Shown: positions 49,855 through 58,688 of the stretch, one piece after another
Numbering within the stretch: position 1 is the stretch's first letter
Layout of the letters: every line of letters starts with the position of its first letter
Source: Micromonospora sp. DSM 45708
GTDB lineage: Bacteria; Actinomycetota; Actinomycetes; Mycobacteriales; Micromonosporaceae
Assembly: GCF_039566955.1 (NCBI RefSeq)
Contig: NZ_CP154796.1
Location: forward strand, 5,766,001 to 5,830,000
Length of the DNA stretch: 64,000 nt
Direction of reading: 5' to 3'
The notes under the pieces: model-generated
What the model was told of the DNA's origin: nothing
Databases searched by the model: none
Seen by the model: only the letters and a program-made list of their open reading frames with translations
Program-made: the position numbers and the translations under genes

Positions 49855-50881
49855 GCCCGTCGCCCTGAAGCTCACCGCCAAGGACTTCAAGTCCGACCAG
49901 GAGGTGCGTTGGTGCCCCGGCTGCGGCGACTACGCCGTCCTGGCCGCGGTGCAGGGGTTCATGCCGGAGCTGAACATCCCCCGGGAGAACACCGTCTTCG
50001 TCTCGGGCATCGGGTGTTCGTCCCGCTTCCCGTACTACATGAACACGTACGGCATGCACTCGATCCACGGCCGCGCCCCGGCGATCGCCACCGGCCTGTC
50101 GGTGTCCCGGCCGGACCTGTCGGTCTGGGTGGTCACCGGTGACGGGGACGCGCTCTCCATCGGCGGCAACCACCTGATCCACGCGCTGCGCCGCAACGTC
50201 AACCTGAAAATCCTGCTGTTCAACAACCGGATCTACGGGCTGACCAAGGGTCAGTACTCGCCCACCTCCGAGGTCGGCAAGATCACCAAGTCGACGCCGG
50301 TCGGCTCCGCGGACGCCCCGTTCAACCCGCTGTCGCTGGCGCTCGGCGCGGAGGCCACGTTCGTGGCCCGTACGCTCGACTCGGACCGCAAGCACCTCCA
50401 GTCGGTGCTGCGGGCCGCCGCCGAGCACCGGGGCTCGGCGTTCGTGGAGATCTACCAGAACTGCAACATCTTCAACGACGGCGCGTTCGAGCCGCTGAAG
50501 GAGCCGACCACCCGGGACGACTACCTGATCCGGCTGGAGCACGGGCAGCCGATCACGTTCGGCTCGGAGGGGCAGTTCTGCGTCGTCCACCCGCCGGGCG
50601 GCTTCGGGCTGGAGGTGCGGGAGACCGCGGCCACCCCGGCGGAGCAGATCGTGGTGCACGACGTCACGGTCGCCGACCCGGCGTACGCGTTCGCGCTGTC
50701 CCGGCTGCCCGGCCTGGATCTGCGCAACACGCCGCTCGGGGTGTTCCGGTCGGTGGACCGGCCCTCCTACGACAGCGTGGTGCAGGAGCAGGTCGCCGCC
50801 GCGCGGGCGAGCGTCGACCAGACCCCGGAGCAGCAGCTCTCGGCGTTGCTCGGTGGCGGCGACACCTGGACGATCCTGTAG
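49847..50881 (+). CDS. korB: 2-oxoacid:ferredoxin oxidoreductase subunit beta
   Basis: 344 residues. CPGCGDYAVL with Fe-S Cys, GIGCSSRFPYYMNTYGMH and the TPP motif GDGDALSIGGNHLIHALRRN with NNRIYGLTKGQYSPTS. Complex with KorA. ATG 49847 overlaps the korA end, as in other actinobacteria. A strong hairpin follows at 50907. Confidence 0.96.
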   Translation: MSEPVALKLTAKDFKSDQEVRWCPGCGDYAVLAAVQGFMPELNIPRENTVFVSGIGCSSRFPYYMNTYGMHSIHGRAPAIATGLSVSRPDLSVWVVTGDGDALSIGGNHLIHALRRNVNLKILLFNNRIYGLTKGQYSPTSEVGKITKSTPVGSADAPFNPLSLALGAEATFVARTLDSDRKHLQSVLRAAAEHRGSAFVEIYQNCNIFNDGAFEPLKEPTTRDDYLIRLEHGQPITFGSEGQFCVVHPPGGFGLEVRETAATPAEQIVVHDVTVADPAYAFALSRLPGLDLRNTPLGVFRSVDRPSYDSVVQEQVAAARASVDQTPEQQLSALLGGGDTWTIL

Positions 50882-50906
50882 CTCCGCCCCTGATCCGCTC
50901 ATCCGG

Positions 50907-50940
50907 AAGGCGGGCCGTCCCACCGGGGACGGCCCGCCTT
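50907..50940. terminator. Perfect 15-bp hairpin after korB
   Basis: AAGGCGGGCCGTCCC (50907-50921) pairs exactly with 50926-50940, loop ACCG. It lies between korB and the convergent azoreductase gene, serving both. Confidence 0.85.
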
Positions 50941-50958
50941 CGCGGTTTCCCGAACCGG

Positions 50959-51600
50959 TCAGACGACCGCCGGCACCCACAGCTCGTCGATCGCCCGTTC
51001 GGCGGCGGCGAGGCTCGCCTCGTGCAGCGGGATCAGCTCGGCCATCGCCGGGTTGACCGGGGCCAGGGTCAGCTCGGCCGAGATGAACCGCGGCTCCAGG
51101 CCGGTGCGCGACAGTCCGTGCGGCAACCAGGGCTCGGCGTGGTCCCAGCCGGCGCGCGGGGTGCCCGCGCCGTAGCCGCCGCCCCGGGTGCCGAACACGA
51201 TGAACTCGCGACCGCCGAGCAGCCCGGCGCCGGTGGCCGGGTCGAGCGCGAGGCCGGGCGCGATCAGGTGGTCGACCCAGGCCTTCACGCTGCTGGGCGG
51301 CCCGAAGTTGTAGAGCGGCAGGCCGAGCAGGATCGTGTCGGCGCGCAGGACCTCGCCCACCAGCTCCTCGGTCAGCCGCCAGGACGCGCGCTGCGCGGGC
51401 GTGTGCTGGTCGGGCGGCACCGCCCGGGCGAGACCGCCGGCGGCGTCCAGGTGCGGCAGCGGGTCCTGACCGAGGTCCCGGTAGGCGACCGTGCCGCCGG
51501 GGTGGGCGGCCAGCCAGGCGTCGGCCGCGCGGGCGGTGAGGCGACGGCTGACCGACCGCTCGCCGTTGATGCTCGAGTCGATGTGCAACAGGTGGGCCAT
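50959..51600 (-). CDS. FMN-dependent NADH-azoreductase (AzoR-type)
   Basis: 213 residues. Flavodoxin-like: LLHIDSSINGERSVSRRLTARAADAWLAAHP (FMN loop), PLYNFGPPSSVKAWVDHL and FGTRGGGYG. It reduces quinones and azo dyes in the cytoplasm. ATG 51600. Divergent from a MarR-family gene that most likely regulates it. Confidence 0.93.
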   Translation of the reverse strand: MAHLLHIDSSINGERSVSRRLTARAADAWLAAHPGGTVAYRDLGQDPLPHLDAAGGLARAVPPDQHTPAQRASWRLTEELVGEVLRADTILLGLPLYNFGPPSSVKAWVDHLIAPGLALDPATGAGLLGGREFIVFGTRGGGYGAGTPRAGWDHAEPWLPHGLSRTGLEPRFISAELTLAPVNPAMAELIPLHEASLAAAERAIDELWVPAVV

Positions 51601-51636
51601 TGTTTACTCCTCCATCGATCGTTCGTGTAGCACCAA

Positions 51637-51646
51637 CTATTTATAG
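51637..51646. promoter_or_regulatory. Palindromic MarR-type operator candidate
   Basis: CTATTTATAG, CTAT/ATAG arms around TT, in an AT-rich patch of the 83-nt azoreductase/MarR intergenic region. It is the most AT-rich stretch nearby, so it also may hold both promoters. Confidence 0.55.
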
Positions 51647-51683
51647 CAGGTCGATGTTCCTTGTCCGCCGTAGACTGGGTCAC

Positions 51684-52157
51684 ATGCCAGCCGAGCCCGC
51701 CGACGCGCGCCGCTCCGGGCCGCTGCTCCAGCACCTGGCCCGGCGGATGCGGCTGCGCTCGGAGTCGGTGCTGACACCGCTCGGCCTGCGCCCCCGGCAC
51801 CTGGTCGCGCTCACCGTGCTGCGCGACTCGGGCGGCATCAGCCAGCAGGGGCTGGCCGGCATGCTCCAGATCGACGGCACCAACGTGGTCGGGCTGCTCA
51901 ACGACCTGGAAGCGGCCGGCCTGGTCGAGCGGCGCCGCTCCCCGACCGACCGTCGCCGGCACGTCGTCAGCCTCACCGCAACGGGCGCGACGCGGATCCG
52001 CGAGGCCGAGTGCGCGCTCGCCGACGCGGAGGGCGAGGTGCTCGGCGCGTTGGCGCCCGGCGAACGGGAGCTGCTCTACGACCTGCTGCGGCGGGCCAGC
52101 CAGGGCTGCGCTCCGACCTGCACCGAGGCGGTGGCGGAGAGCCCGGACGCCTGCTGA
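51684..52157 (+). CDS. MarR-family transcriptional regulator
   Basis: 157 residues. Winged helix: QQGLAGMLQIDGTNVVGLLNDLEAAGLVERRRSPTDRRRHVVSLT. It ends with GCAPTCTEAVAESPDAC, with three Cys that could sense thiol-reactive or quinone stress as in QsrR/OhrR. It controls the divergent azoreductase by inference. ATG 51684. Confidence 0.92.
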   Translation: MPAEPADARRSGPLLQHLARRMRLRSESVLTPLGLRPRHLVALTVLRDSGGISQQGLAGMLQIDGTNVVGLLNDLEAAGLVERRRSPTDRRRHVVSLTATGATRIREAECALADAEGEVLGALAPGERELLYDLLRRASQGCAPTCTEAVAESPDAC

Positions 52158-52173
52158 CCGGGCCCCGGGCGGA

Positions 52174-53187
52174 TCACACGGCGGTGGTCGCCTGCGGGCG
52201 GTCGTCGCGGACGTGGACAAGCATGTCGCCGGTCTCGATGACCGCGGCGGCGCGGTCGTTCAACGTGACCACCTTGCCCCGGCGGACCAGCGCGATGACC
52301 AGTGACTCCAGCTCACGCGGCGAGCGGCCCACCTCGTTGCGCTCGGCCGAGCGCATCGCCAACGCCATGCCCTGACCCGGGGTGAGCAGGTCCTCCACCA
52401 CGTCGATCAGGGGCGGGGCCGAGGTGGAGAGGCCGAGCAGCCGACCGGCGGTGGCCGACGAGACGATCACGTGGTGCGCGCCGCTCTGCTTGAGCAGCGG
52501 CGCGTTCTCCGCCTCCCGGACCGCCGCGATGATCCGGACCTGACCGGCGGTGAGCTGCCGGACGGTCAGCGCCACCAGCACCGAGGCGTCGTCGCTGTCG
52601 GTCGCGATGATGACCGCCTTGGCGGTGCGGATGTGCGCCTCCTCCAGCACCGACGAGCGGGTCGCCGAGCCCTCGATCGTGACCAGCCCGTTCGAGGTGG
52701 CCTGGCGCAGCGCCGGCCCGCTCCGCTCCACCACCACGATCTTGGACTTGTCCGCCCCGTTCTCCAGCAGCGCGGAGACCGCGCTGCGACCCTTGGTGCC
52801 GTAGCCGCAGATGATGACGTGATCCTTCACGGTTCTCCTCCACCGCGACAGGCGACGGCCGGTCCGGTACTGCTCGGTCAGGACTTCCAGGGTGGTGCCG
52901 ACCAGGATGATCAGGAAGAGCACCCGGGCGGGAGTGATGAACAGGACGTTGATCAGTCGCGCCGACGGGCTGGCCGGGGTGATGTCGCCGTATCCGGTGG
53001 TGGAGAGCGAGACCACCGTGTAGTAGAAGCAGTCGAGCAGCGTCAGGCCGTCCTCGTTGACGTCGCGGTAGCCGTCCCGGTCGAGCCAGACCACGAAGAC
53101 CGTGGCGAAGACCAGGCCGAGGGCCGCGAGCAGGCGCAGACTCAGCGCGCTCAGCGGCCCCCGCCGTTGCGCGGGAAAATGGATCAC
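52174..53187 (-). CDS. Potassium channel with RCK (TrkA-N) domain
   Basis: 337 residues. Two transmembrane helices around a pore with TTGYGD selectivity filter (residues 63-68). Then an RCK domain with Rossmann motif DHVIICGYGTKGRSAVSALLENG (GYGTKG at 128-133) and a C-terminal TrkA-C-like part. K+ uptake or efflux gated by a nucleotide or ion. GTG 53187. It follows the MarR gene convergently. Confidence 0.95.
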   Translation of the reverse strand: MIHFPAQRRGPLSALSLRLLAALGLVFATVFVVWLDRDGYRDVNEDGLTLLDCFYYTVVSLSTTGYGDITPASPSARLINVLFITPARVLFLIILVGTTLEVLTEQYRTGRRLSRWRRTVKDHVIICGYGTKGRSAVSALLENGADKSKIVVVERSGPALRQATSNGLVTIEGSATRSSVLEEAHIRTAKAVIIATDSDDASVLVALTVRQLTAGQVRIIAAVREAENAPLLKQSGAHHVIVSSATAGRLLGLSTSAPPLIDVVEDLLTPGQGMALAMRSAERNEVGRSPRELESLVIALVRRGKVVTLNDRAAAVIETGDMLVHVRDDRPQATTAV

Positions 53188-53399
53188 CGTCGGTCCCGCC
53201 CCGCCACCGTCGCCTGCACGCCCTCAAGATAGCCGGTACGCCGGGAGTCGGCCGGGCGGGCCGTGGACCGGGCCCGCGCCACGAGCGGTAGGCCGACACC
53301 GGTCCGGTCGGTACCACGGGGGCCGCCCGGGCCGGCCCACGCCGCCGGGACGGGGCATGATGGGTAGCGTCGGCGAACGGCGACCGCGAGGAGGCCGGC

Positions 53400-54026
53400 A
53401 TGTCGTTGCTGCGACGGGTGATCGGCGGGGTGCTGCGGCGGACCCGCCTGCGTCAGGGCCGCACGTTGCGCGAGGTGGCGCAGGCGGCCGGCGTCTCCCT
53501 GCCCTACCTCTCCGAGGTCGAGCGCGGGCGCAAGGAAGCCTCCTCCGAGGTGCTGGCCGCGATCTGCCGGGCGCTCGGCATCCACCTCGCCGACCTGCTG
53601 GAGGAGGCGCGCGACGAGCTGCGCCGGGAGCGGCCCACGCCGGTCGGTTCCGGGGTGCCGCTGGCCCGGCTCGACCGGGTGCCCGCCGCCCGCAGCGGCC
53701 CGCAGCTCCGGGTCGGCCCGCCCCGCCTGCACGCCACCCGCCGCCCGGGCGGCCCGAACGCGCCGCATCCCGCCCGTCCGGTCACGCCGGCGCACGCCGC
53801 CCGCCCGGTCCGGCCGACCCCGCTGCTCGGCGGTGGGCTGCGCCCGGTGGGCATGTCCCCCACGCCGGTCGGTCCGCCGCTCGGCCACGGCGCCCCGGAG
53901 CTGTTCGGCACCGGCACCCGGATCTGGCTGATCCCGACGCCGGCCGCGCGCCCGCGTCCGCGTACCTCACCGGCGCTGGCCCGGCGACGGGCCCGGGCGG
54001 CCCGACGGCGCCCGGTCGCGGCGTAG
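53400..54026 (+). CDS. XRE-family regulator of Clp protease genes (PopR/ClgR-like)
   Basis: 208 residues. An N-terminal Xre helix-turn-helix (LRQGRTLREVAQAAGVSLPYLSEVERGRKEASSEVLAAICRALGI in part; key segment VSLPYLSEVERGRKEASSE) is that of ClgR/PopR. A long Pro/Arg/Gly-rich unstructured tail follows. PopR activates clpP3P4 in Streptomyces and ClgR activates clp genes. The clpP gene downstream supports this. ATG 53400. Confidence 0.85.
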   Translation: MSLLRRVIGGVLRRTRLRQGRTLREVAQAAGVSLPYLSEVERGRKEASSEVLAAICRALGIHLADLLEEARDELRRERPTPVGSGVPLARLDRVPAARSGPQLRVGPPRLHATRRPGGPNAPHPARPVTPAHAARPVRPTPLLGGGLRPVGMSPTPVGPPLGHGAPELFGTGTRIWLIPTPAARPRPRTSPALARRRARAARRRPVAA

Positions 54027-54124
54027 CGCGCCCCGGTCGGGCCGGACGGACACCGACCGGGCACGACGTGGCCCGGGGGGCGACGCCGGGTGCGGCGGGA
54101 CGCTCGCACCGGCTCCCACCCGGC

Positions 54125-54156
54125 TTCTGCCGAGGGCGAATCTGCCCCGGGCAGAA
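54125..54156 (+). promoter_or_regulatory. PopR-type repeats before clpP
   Basis: TTCTGCC at 54125-54131, ATCTGCC at 54140-54146 (15 nt later) and the inverted GGCAGAA at 54150-54156. In Streptomyces lividans PopR is reported to bind TTCTGCC repeats upstream of clpP3 (from memory). The distance of about 95 nt to the clpP ATG suits an activator site. Confidence 0.65.
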
Positions 54157-54249
54157 AGCCTGGGCCGGGCGGGTGCGCCCGGCGGACGCTGGAGGCCGCC
54201 GGCTCGCCGGGCGGTCCCCCGTCCACCGGCGCTACGGAGGTGGGCGGTC

Positions 54250-54840
54250 ATGGGTGGCATCTGGATGCGGGACGAGGGGCAGCCGGTCTTCGGCGACCGG
54301 GTCTTCGAGCGGTTGCTCAAAGAGCGGATCATCTTCCTCGGCACCGAGGTCACCGACGACTCGGCGAACCAGATCTGCGCGCAGATCCTGCTGCTCGCGG
54401 CCGAGGACGCGGAGCGGGACATCTACCTCTACATCAACTCGCCCGGCGGCTCGGTCAGCGCCGGGATGGCCGTCTACGACACCATGCGGTGGGTGAAGAA
54501 CGACGTGGCGACGCTGGCGCTCGGGATGGCCGGCTCGATGGGGCAGTTCCTGCTCTGCGCCGGCACGGCGGGCAAGCGGTTCGCGCTGCCGCACTCGCGG
54601 ATCATGATGCACCAGCCGTCCGGCGGGTTCGGCGGCACGGTCGCCGACATCACCATCCAGGCCGAGAACATGCTGCACGTGAAGCACACCATGCAGGAGC
54701 TGATCGCCCGGCACAGCGGGCACACGCTGGAGGAGATCCAGCGCGACTGGGACCGGGACCGTTGGTTCACCGCCGAGGAGGCCCGCGAGTACGGCCTGGT
54801 CGACCAGGTGCTCTCCCGGGTCGACCAGCTCACGGCGTGA
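54250..54840 (+). CDS. clpP: ClpP protease subunit
   Basis: 196 residues. Catalytic triad Ser96 (GMAGSMGQ), His121 (MMHQPSGG), Asp170 (DRDRW). YLYINSPGGSVSAGMAVYDTM is the substrate groove. Degrades proteins with Clp ATPases. The short N-terminus (MGGIWMRDEGQPVFGDRV) differs from ClpP1/2 and resembles ClpP3. GTG/ATG: ATG 54250 is used. The upstream XRE gene and repeats indicate stress control. A hairpin terminator follows. A second clpP subunit is not in the window. Confidence 0.95.
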   Translation: MGGIWMRDEGQPVFGDRVFERLLKERIIFLGTEVTDDSANQICAQILLLAAEDAERDIYLYINSPGGSVSAGMAVYDTMRWVKNDVATLALGMAGSMGQFLLCAGTAGKRFALPHSRIMMHQPSGGFGGTVADITIQAENMLHVKHTMQELIARHSGHTLEEIQRDWDRDRWFTAEEAREYGLVDQVLSRVDQLTA

Positions 54841-54844
54841 GCGG

Positions 54845-54881
54845 GGGCGGCCCGGCCGGTGTCACGCCGGCCGGGCCGCCC
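54845..54881. terminator. Perfect 15-bp hairpin after clpP
   Basis: GGGCGGCCCGGCCGG (54845-54859) pairs exactly with 54867-54881, loop TGTCACG. It lies between clpP and the convergent beta-helix gene, bidirectional. Confidence 0.8.
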
Positions 54882-54888
54882 GCCCGGG

Positions 54889-56676
54889 TCAGGGGTAGCT
54901 GACCACCGGGCTGGTGCCGTACGAGCCGACGACCGGGGTGCCGGCCTCGTTGATCGTGCGCTCGATCCCGCCGCTGCCGTTGAGGAACACGGTGATCGCG
55001 TCATGGAACCGCACCCCGGCGCGGCGCGGCGCCTCGACCGCCCGGTCGCAGCGGATGTCCACGCCCTGGTTGAAGTACGCGTAGACGCCCAGCCCCCACG
55101 CCTCGTGCGTGCGGACGTGCGGGGCCACCTGGTAGGAGGCCCAGCCCTCACCGGTGGGGCTGCGCCAGGCCGCCTGGCTGGGCGGGTCGTAGGGCAGCTC
55201 GCTCTGGTAGAACACGGTCCGGCCGCGCTCGCCGTTCCAGATCGTCTGCCAGCGCTGGTAGTGCTCGACGAAGAGCCCGTACGCGGTGACGTCGTCGCCG
55301 TTGACGACCACGCCGGTGGCGGCCGTGTTGACGTCCCAGCCGATGGTGCCCGGCCGGCCGTGGTCGCCCCGCCAGGCCCAGATGTTGTCGATGAGCGTGT
55401 GCCGGCTGTTCACCACCAGGCTGGTCTCCGCGCGCCCGGCGGACGGGCCGCCGATGCGGAAGAAGACGTCCTGGAGTGAGATCGGGTTGGCCGCGTGCGA
55501 CTGGTTGCTGTGCCGCCCGCCGACCTCGACCAGCACCTCGGACTCGACCGGCCCGGCGTCGACGAGCACCCCGGCGACGCGTACCCCGTCGACGTCCTCG
55601 ATCCGCAGCGCCGCGTCACCGGTGGCCGGCGCGAGGCTGGGCATGCCGAGGCCGAGCACGACGGTGTTCGGCCGGCGCACCCGCAGCGCCCGGTCCAGCC
55701 GGTAGACGCCGGGGGTGAGCAGCAGGTGGCGACCCCGGGCGAGTTCGGCGTTGATCCGCTTCGCGGTGTCGGTGGGCCGGGCGACGAAGAAGTCGGTGAG
55801 TGGCAGCGACGGCGTCGGCGCGCCGCCGGCGGCCCAGGTGGTGCCCGCGGTGTCGCGGCGCAGGCGGGGCACCGCCACCCGCCAGCGGCCCGCGTCGTCC
55901 ACGAAGAGGTACGGCTTCTCCCGGATCACCGGGCTGGTCGGCAGCGTGGTGTAGGGCGGGTCGGGGAAGCCCTGCGCGGGCGCGCCGATCACCCCGGAGA
56001 AGACCTGGTTCCAGACGCCGTTGGTCCACTCGCCGCCGAGTTCGCTGTCCCGGGTGAGCCACTGCTGCTGGGAGCCGTTGATGGTGATGCCGTCCACCTT
56101 GGAGTCGGCGATGAAGCCGCCGCTGGAGTAGCCGCCGTTGCCGGGCTCCAGCCAGAGCACGCCCTTGACGTGCACCCGGCGCATCGGCGACGCCTGGGAG
56201 ACGGCCCACTGGTTCGACCAGTCGGTCGGGGTGACGGCGAGGTTCTCCGCCGAGCGCCAGAAGTTGGTCAGCGCGGAGATGCCGGCGGGCGAGTTCGGGT
56301 CGGGCTGGCCGACCACGCGGACCGCACCGTGGATCTCCACGTCGTCCGGGTGGCTGCCGAGGCCGGCCACCGTGGTGTAGTAGCCGAGCCGGGCGTCCAC
56401 CTCGTAGCGGCCGGGCTTGAACAGCACGGCGTACCGGTCGGAGCCCATCTCGTTGTGCTCCTGGGCGGTGAAGATCTGGTCCAGCGTGGACTGGATCTCC
56501 GCGACCGGCGTGCTCGGGTCGAAGACGTGCACGTGGGGGCCGAGGTCGGGCTCCTCCGTCGGGCGTGCCGGCGGCGAGGCGACGGCGGCACCGGCCGGGA
56601 GGCCGAGGGCGGTGAGCGAGGCCGCCGAGGCGGTGAGCGTGAGGAAGCGGCGGCGGGAGGGGTCGGGTGATCGCAT
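54889..56676 (-). CDS. Tat-exported right-handed beta-helix protein (pectate-lyase/GH55-like)
   Basis: 595 residues. A twin-arginine signal (PSRRRFLTLTASAASLTALG) leads a long beta-helix with repeats such as DVDGVRVAGVLVDAG, FFRIGG and HTLIDNIWAWRGDHG. Similar Streptomyces proteins are annotated adenylyl cyclase or coagulation factor-like, which I think is misnaming. A polysaccharide-active role is suggested by fold. No catalytic residues can be assigned. ATG 56676. Confidence 0.85.
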   Translation of the reverse strand: MRSPDPSRRRFLTLTASAASLTALGLPAGAAVASPPARPTEEPDLGPHVHVFDPSTPVAEIQSTLDQIFTAQEHNEMGSDRYAVLFKPGRYEVDARLGYYTTVAGLGSHPDDVEIHGAVRVVGQPDPNSPAGISALTNFWRSAENLAVTPTDWSNQWAVSQASPMRRVHVKGVLWLEPGNGGYSSGGFIADSKVDGITINGSQQQWLTRDSELGGEWTNGVWNQVFSGVIGAPAQGFPDPPYTTLPTSPVIREKPYLFVDDAGRWRVAVPRLRRDTAGTTWAAGGAPTPSLPLTDFFVARPTDTAKRINAELARGRHLLLTPGVYRLDRALRVRRPNTVVLGLGMPSLAPATGDAALRIEDVDGVRVAGVLVDAGPVESEVLVEVGGRHSNQSHAANPISLQDVFFRIGGPSAGRAETSLVVNSRHTLIDNIWAWRGDHGRPGTIGWDVNTAATGVVVNGDDVTAYGLFVEHYQRWQTIWNGERGRTVFYQSELPYDPPSQAAWRSPTGEGWASYQVAPHVRTHEAWGLGVYAYFNQGVDIRCDRAVEAPRRAGVRFHDAITVFLNGSGGIERTINEAGTPVVGSYGTSPVVSYP

Positions 56677-56840
56677 CTGCCTGCCTGTTCGGTGATGGTG
56701 GGGAGAGCGCTCTCTTGGCGTTCCTACCGCATCACCGCCACTCCCGCCAGAGCCCGCCGGTTCCGGAACCGGGAAGCATCGCGAGGCCGTCGTGGTTGCC
56801 CCTCACGCAAGTTGAACTCGCAACCACAGGGAGCGCGCCC

Positions 56841-57686
56841 ATGTCCATCGTCGTCACCGGGGCCACCGGCCAGCTCGGCCGCCTCATCGTCACCGCGCTG
56901 CTCGACCGGGGCGTACCGGCCGCGGAGATCGTCGCGGTCGGCCGCGACCGCGAACGGCTCGCCGACCTCGCCGACCGGGGCGTCGTCACCCGGCGGGCCG
57001 ACTACGACGACCTCGACTCGCTCCGCGCCGCCCTCGCCGGCGCCGAGAAACTGATGTTCGTCTCCGGCAGCGAGGTCGGCCGGCGTCGGCCGCAGCACGC
57101 CAACGTGGTCACCGCCGCCCGGGAGGCCGGCGTCGGGCTGGTCGTCTACACCAGCATCGCCCACGCCGACACCGCCGGCATGCGGCTCGCCGGCGAGCAC
57201 CGGGACACCGAGCGACTCATCCGCGACTCCGGACTGCCGTACGTCTTCCTGCGCAACAGCTGGTACCTGGAGAACTACACCGACCAGCTCGACGCGTACC
57301 GGGAGCACGGGGTGGCGGGCGCGGCGGGCGACGGGCGGGTCAGCGCCGCCACCCGCGCGGACTACGCCGAGGCCGCCGCCGTGGTGCTCACCACCGACGG
57401 TCACGACCACCAGGTGTACGAGCTGGGCGGCGCGCCGTTCACGCTGACCGAACTCGCCGCCGAGGTGGCCCGGCAGACCGGCGCGGCGGTCGACTACACC
57501 GACCTGCCGGCGGACCGCTACACCGAGGCGCTGGTCGCTGCCGGCCTGCCCGAGGGGTACGCCGCCGTGCTCGCCGACAGCGACCTCGGCGCCGCCCGGG
57601 GCGAACTGGAGGTCGGCGACGACCTCGCCAAGCTGCTCGGCCACGCCCCGACCACGCTGGCCGAGGCGATCCGCGCCGCGCGCTGA
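56841..57686 (+). CDS. NmrA-like NAD(P)-binding protein (QorB type)
   Basis: 281 residues. VVTGATGQLGRLIVTALLDRG is the NAD(P) motif, later LRNSWYLENYTDQLDAYREHG and VYELGGAPFTLTELA. QorB/NmrA-like proteins act on quinones or sense redox state. ATG 56841, with GGGAG 9 nt upstream. A repeat GTTG/CAAC around ACTCG upstream may be a regulator site. Divergent from the beta-helix gene. Terminator hairpin follows. Confidence 0.9.
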   Translation: MSIVVTGATGQLGRLIVTALLDRGVPAAEIVAVGRDRERLADLADRGVVTRRADYDDLDSLRAALAGAEKLMFVSGSEVGRRRPQHANVVTAAREAGVGLVVYTSIAHADTAGMRLAGEHRDTERLIRDSGLPYVFLRNSWYLENYTDQLDAYREHGVAGAAGDGRVSAATRADYAEAAAVVLTTDGHDHQVYELGGAPFTLTELAAEVARQTGAAVDYTDLPADRYTEALVAAGLPEGYAAVLADSDLGAARGELEVGDDLAKLLGHAPTTLAEAIRAAR

Positions 57687-57696
57687 ACGACCGGAT

Positions 57697-57730
57697 CGCG
57701 CCCGTCACCCCCACAGGGGTGACGGGCGCG
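57697..57730. terminator. Perfect 15-bp hairpin
   Basis: CGCGCCCGTCACCCC (57697-57711) pairs exactly with 57716-57730, loop CACA. It lies between the NmrA-like gene and the convergent HAD gene, bidirectional. Confidence 0.85.
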
Positions 57731-57737
57731 GTTTCCG

Positions 57738-58514
57738 TCAGGCGCGCTCGGCGCGCTGCTTCACCAGGCCGTCGACAAGCGTCTCGACGTAGTCGGCGGT
57801 CTCCTCCCAGCGCGTCACCGCGACGCTGCGGATGCCCATGGCCTTGACCGGGTAGTCGTTGCCGCCCACGTCGAGGCGGTCCCCCACGAAGAGCACGTTG
57901 TCGATCTTCAGATCGAGGTGCTCCAGCAGCTTCCGCATGCCGTACGCCTTGTCCACACCCTTGCGCGTCACGTCGATCGAGGTCGAGCCGCCGCCCCGGA
58001 CCTCCAGGTCGGGCAGCTTCTCGGCGACCGCGTCGCGCAGCAGCTTCTTCTTGCTGCCGTCCGGGTCCCAGCCGTACTTCTCCGCCGGCGGGGCGGACTG
58101 CCCGAGCGCGGAGAACGTGATCTGGCTGCCCCGGTCCTCGACGATGTCGCCCCAGGTCTTCGCCTCCCACAGCCCGAGCGCCTGCGCCGACTCGGTGAGC
58201 GCGGCGATCACCCGGGCCTTGTCCGCCTCGCTCAGGTCCTCCGCGTAGACCAGCCGCCAGTCGCCGGACGACCAGCGGTAGTAGCGGGTGCCGCAGGTCG
58301 GCATCAGGTGCAGCCGGTCCCGCTGCTCCTCGGTGAGGTCGAGGTGGGCCAGCACCTGCGACTGGAACTGCTCGAACCGCCCGCCGGAGATGATCAGGAC
58401 ATCCACCTCGCCGAGCAGGTGACCGAGCAGGTCCGCCATCCGACGATCGATCTGGGACTTGGAAATCGCCAGGGTGTCGTCGAGGTCGAACGCCACCACT
58501 CGAAGATCGTTCAC
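57738..58514 (-). CDS. HAD-IIB (phosphomannomutase-like) phosphatase
   Basis: 258 residues. DLDDTLAISK is motif I. LIISGGRFEQFQ and a C-terminal VLFVGDRLDVGGNDYPVKAMGI supply motifs II-IV. The build resembles eukaryotic phosphomannomutase and bacterial HAD-IIB sugar phosphatases. GTG 58514 has GAGG 5 nt upstream. Substrate: phosphosugar likely, unproven. Divergent from the methyltransferase gene with 174 nt between. Confidence 0.88.
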   Translation of the reverse strand: MNDLRVVAFDLDDTLAISKSQIDRRMADLLGHLLGEVDVLIISGGRFEQFQSQVLAHLDLTEEQRDRLHLMPTCGTRYYRWSSGDWRLVYAEDLSEADKARVIAALTESAQALGLWEAKTWGDIVEDRGSQITFSALGQSAPPAEKYGWDPDGSKKKLLRDAVAEKLPDLEVRGGGSTSIDVTRKGVDKAYGMRKLLEHLDLKIDNVLFVGDRLDVGGNDYPVKAMGIRSVAVTRWEETADYVETLVDGLVKQRAERA

Positions 58515-58688
58515 GAATACCTCATGTGTCGTCGCGGGCTGGTCGGGACTAGCAGGGTACCGATGCGACCTGACGCGTTCCTGAGCGCCCGTGGGCTCCA
58601 CCCACTGACGGAGAGTAACAAGCGGACCGCGTACGGCGACCGGAAAAAGCGCTGGACACGCGACCGCATCGACGCCGATGGTGGCCCG

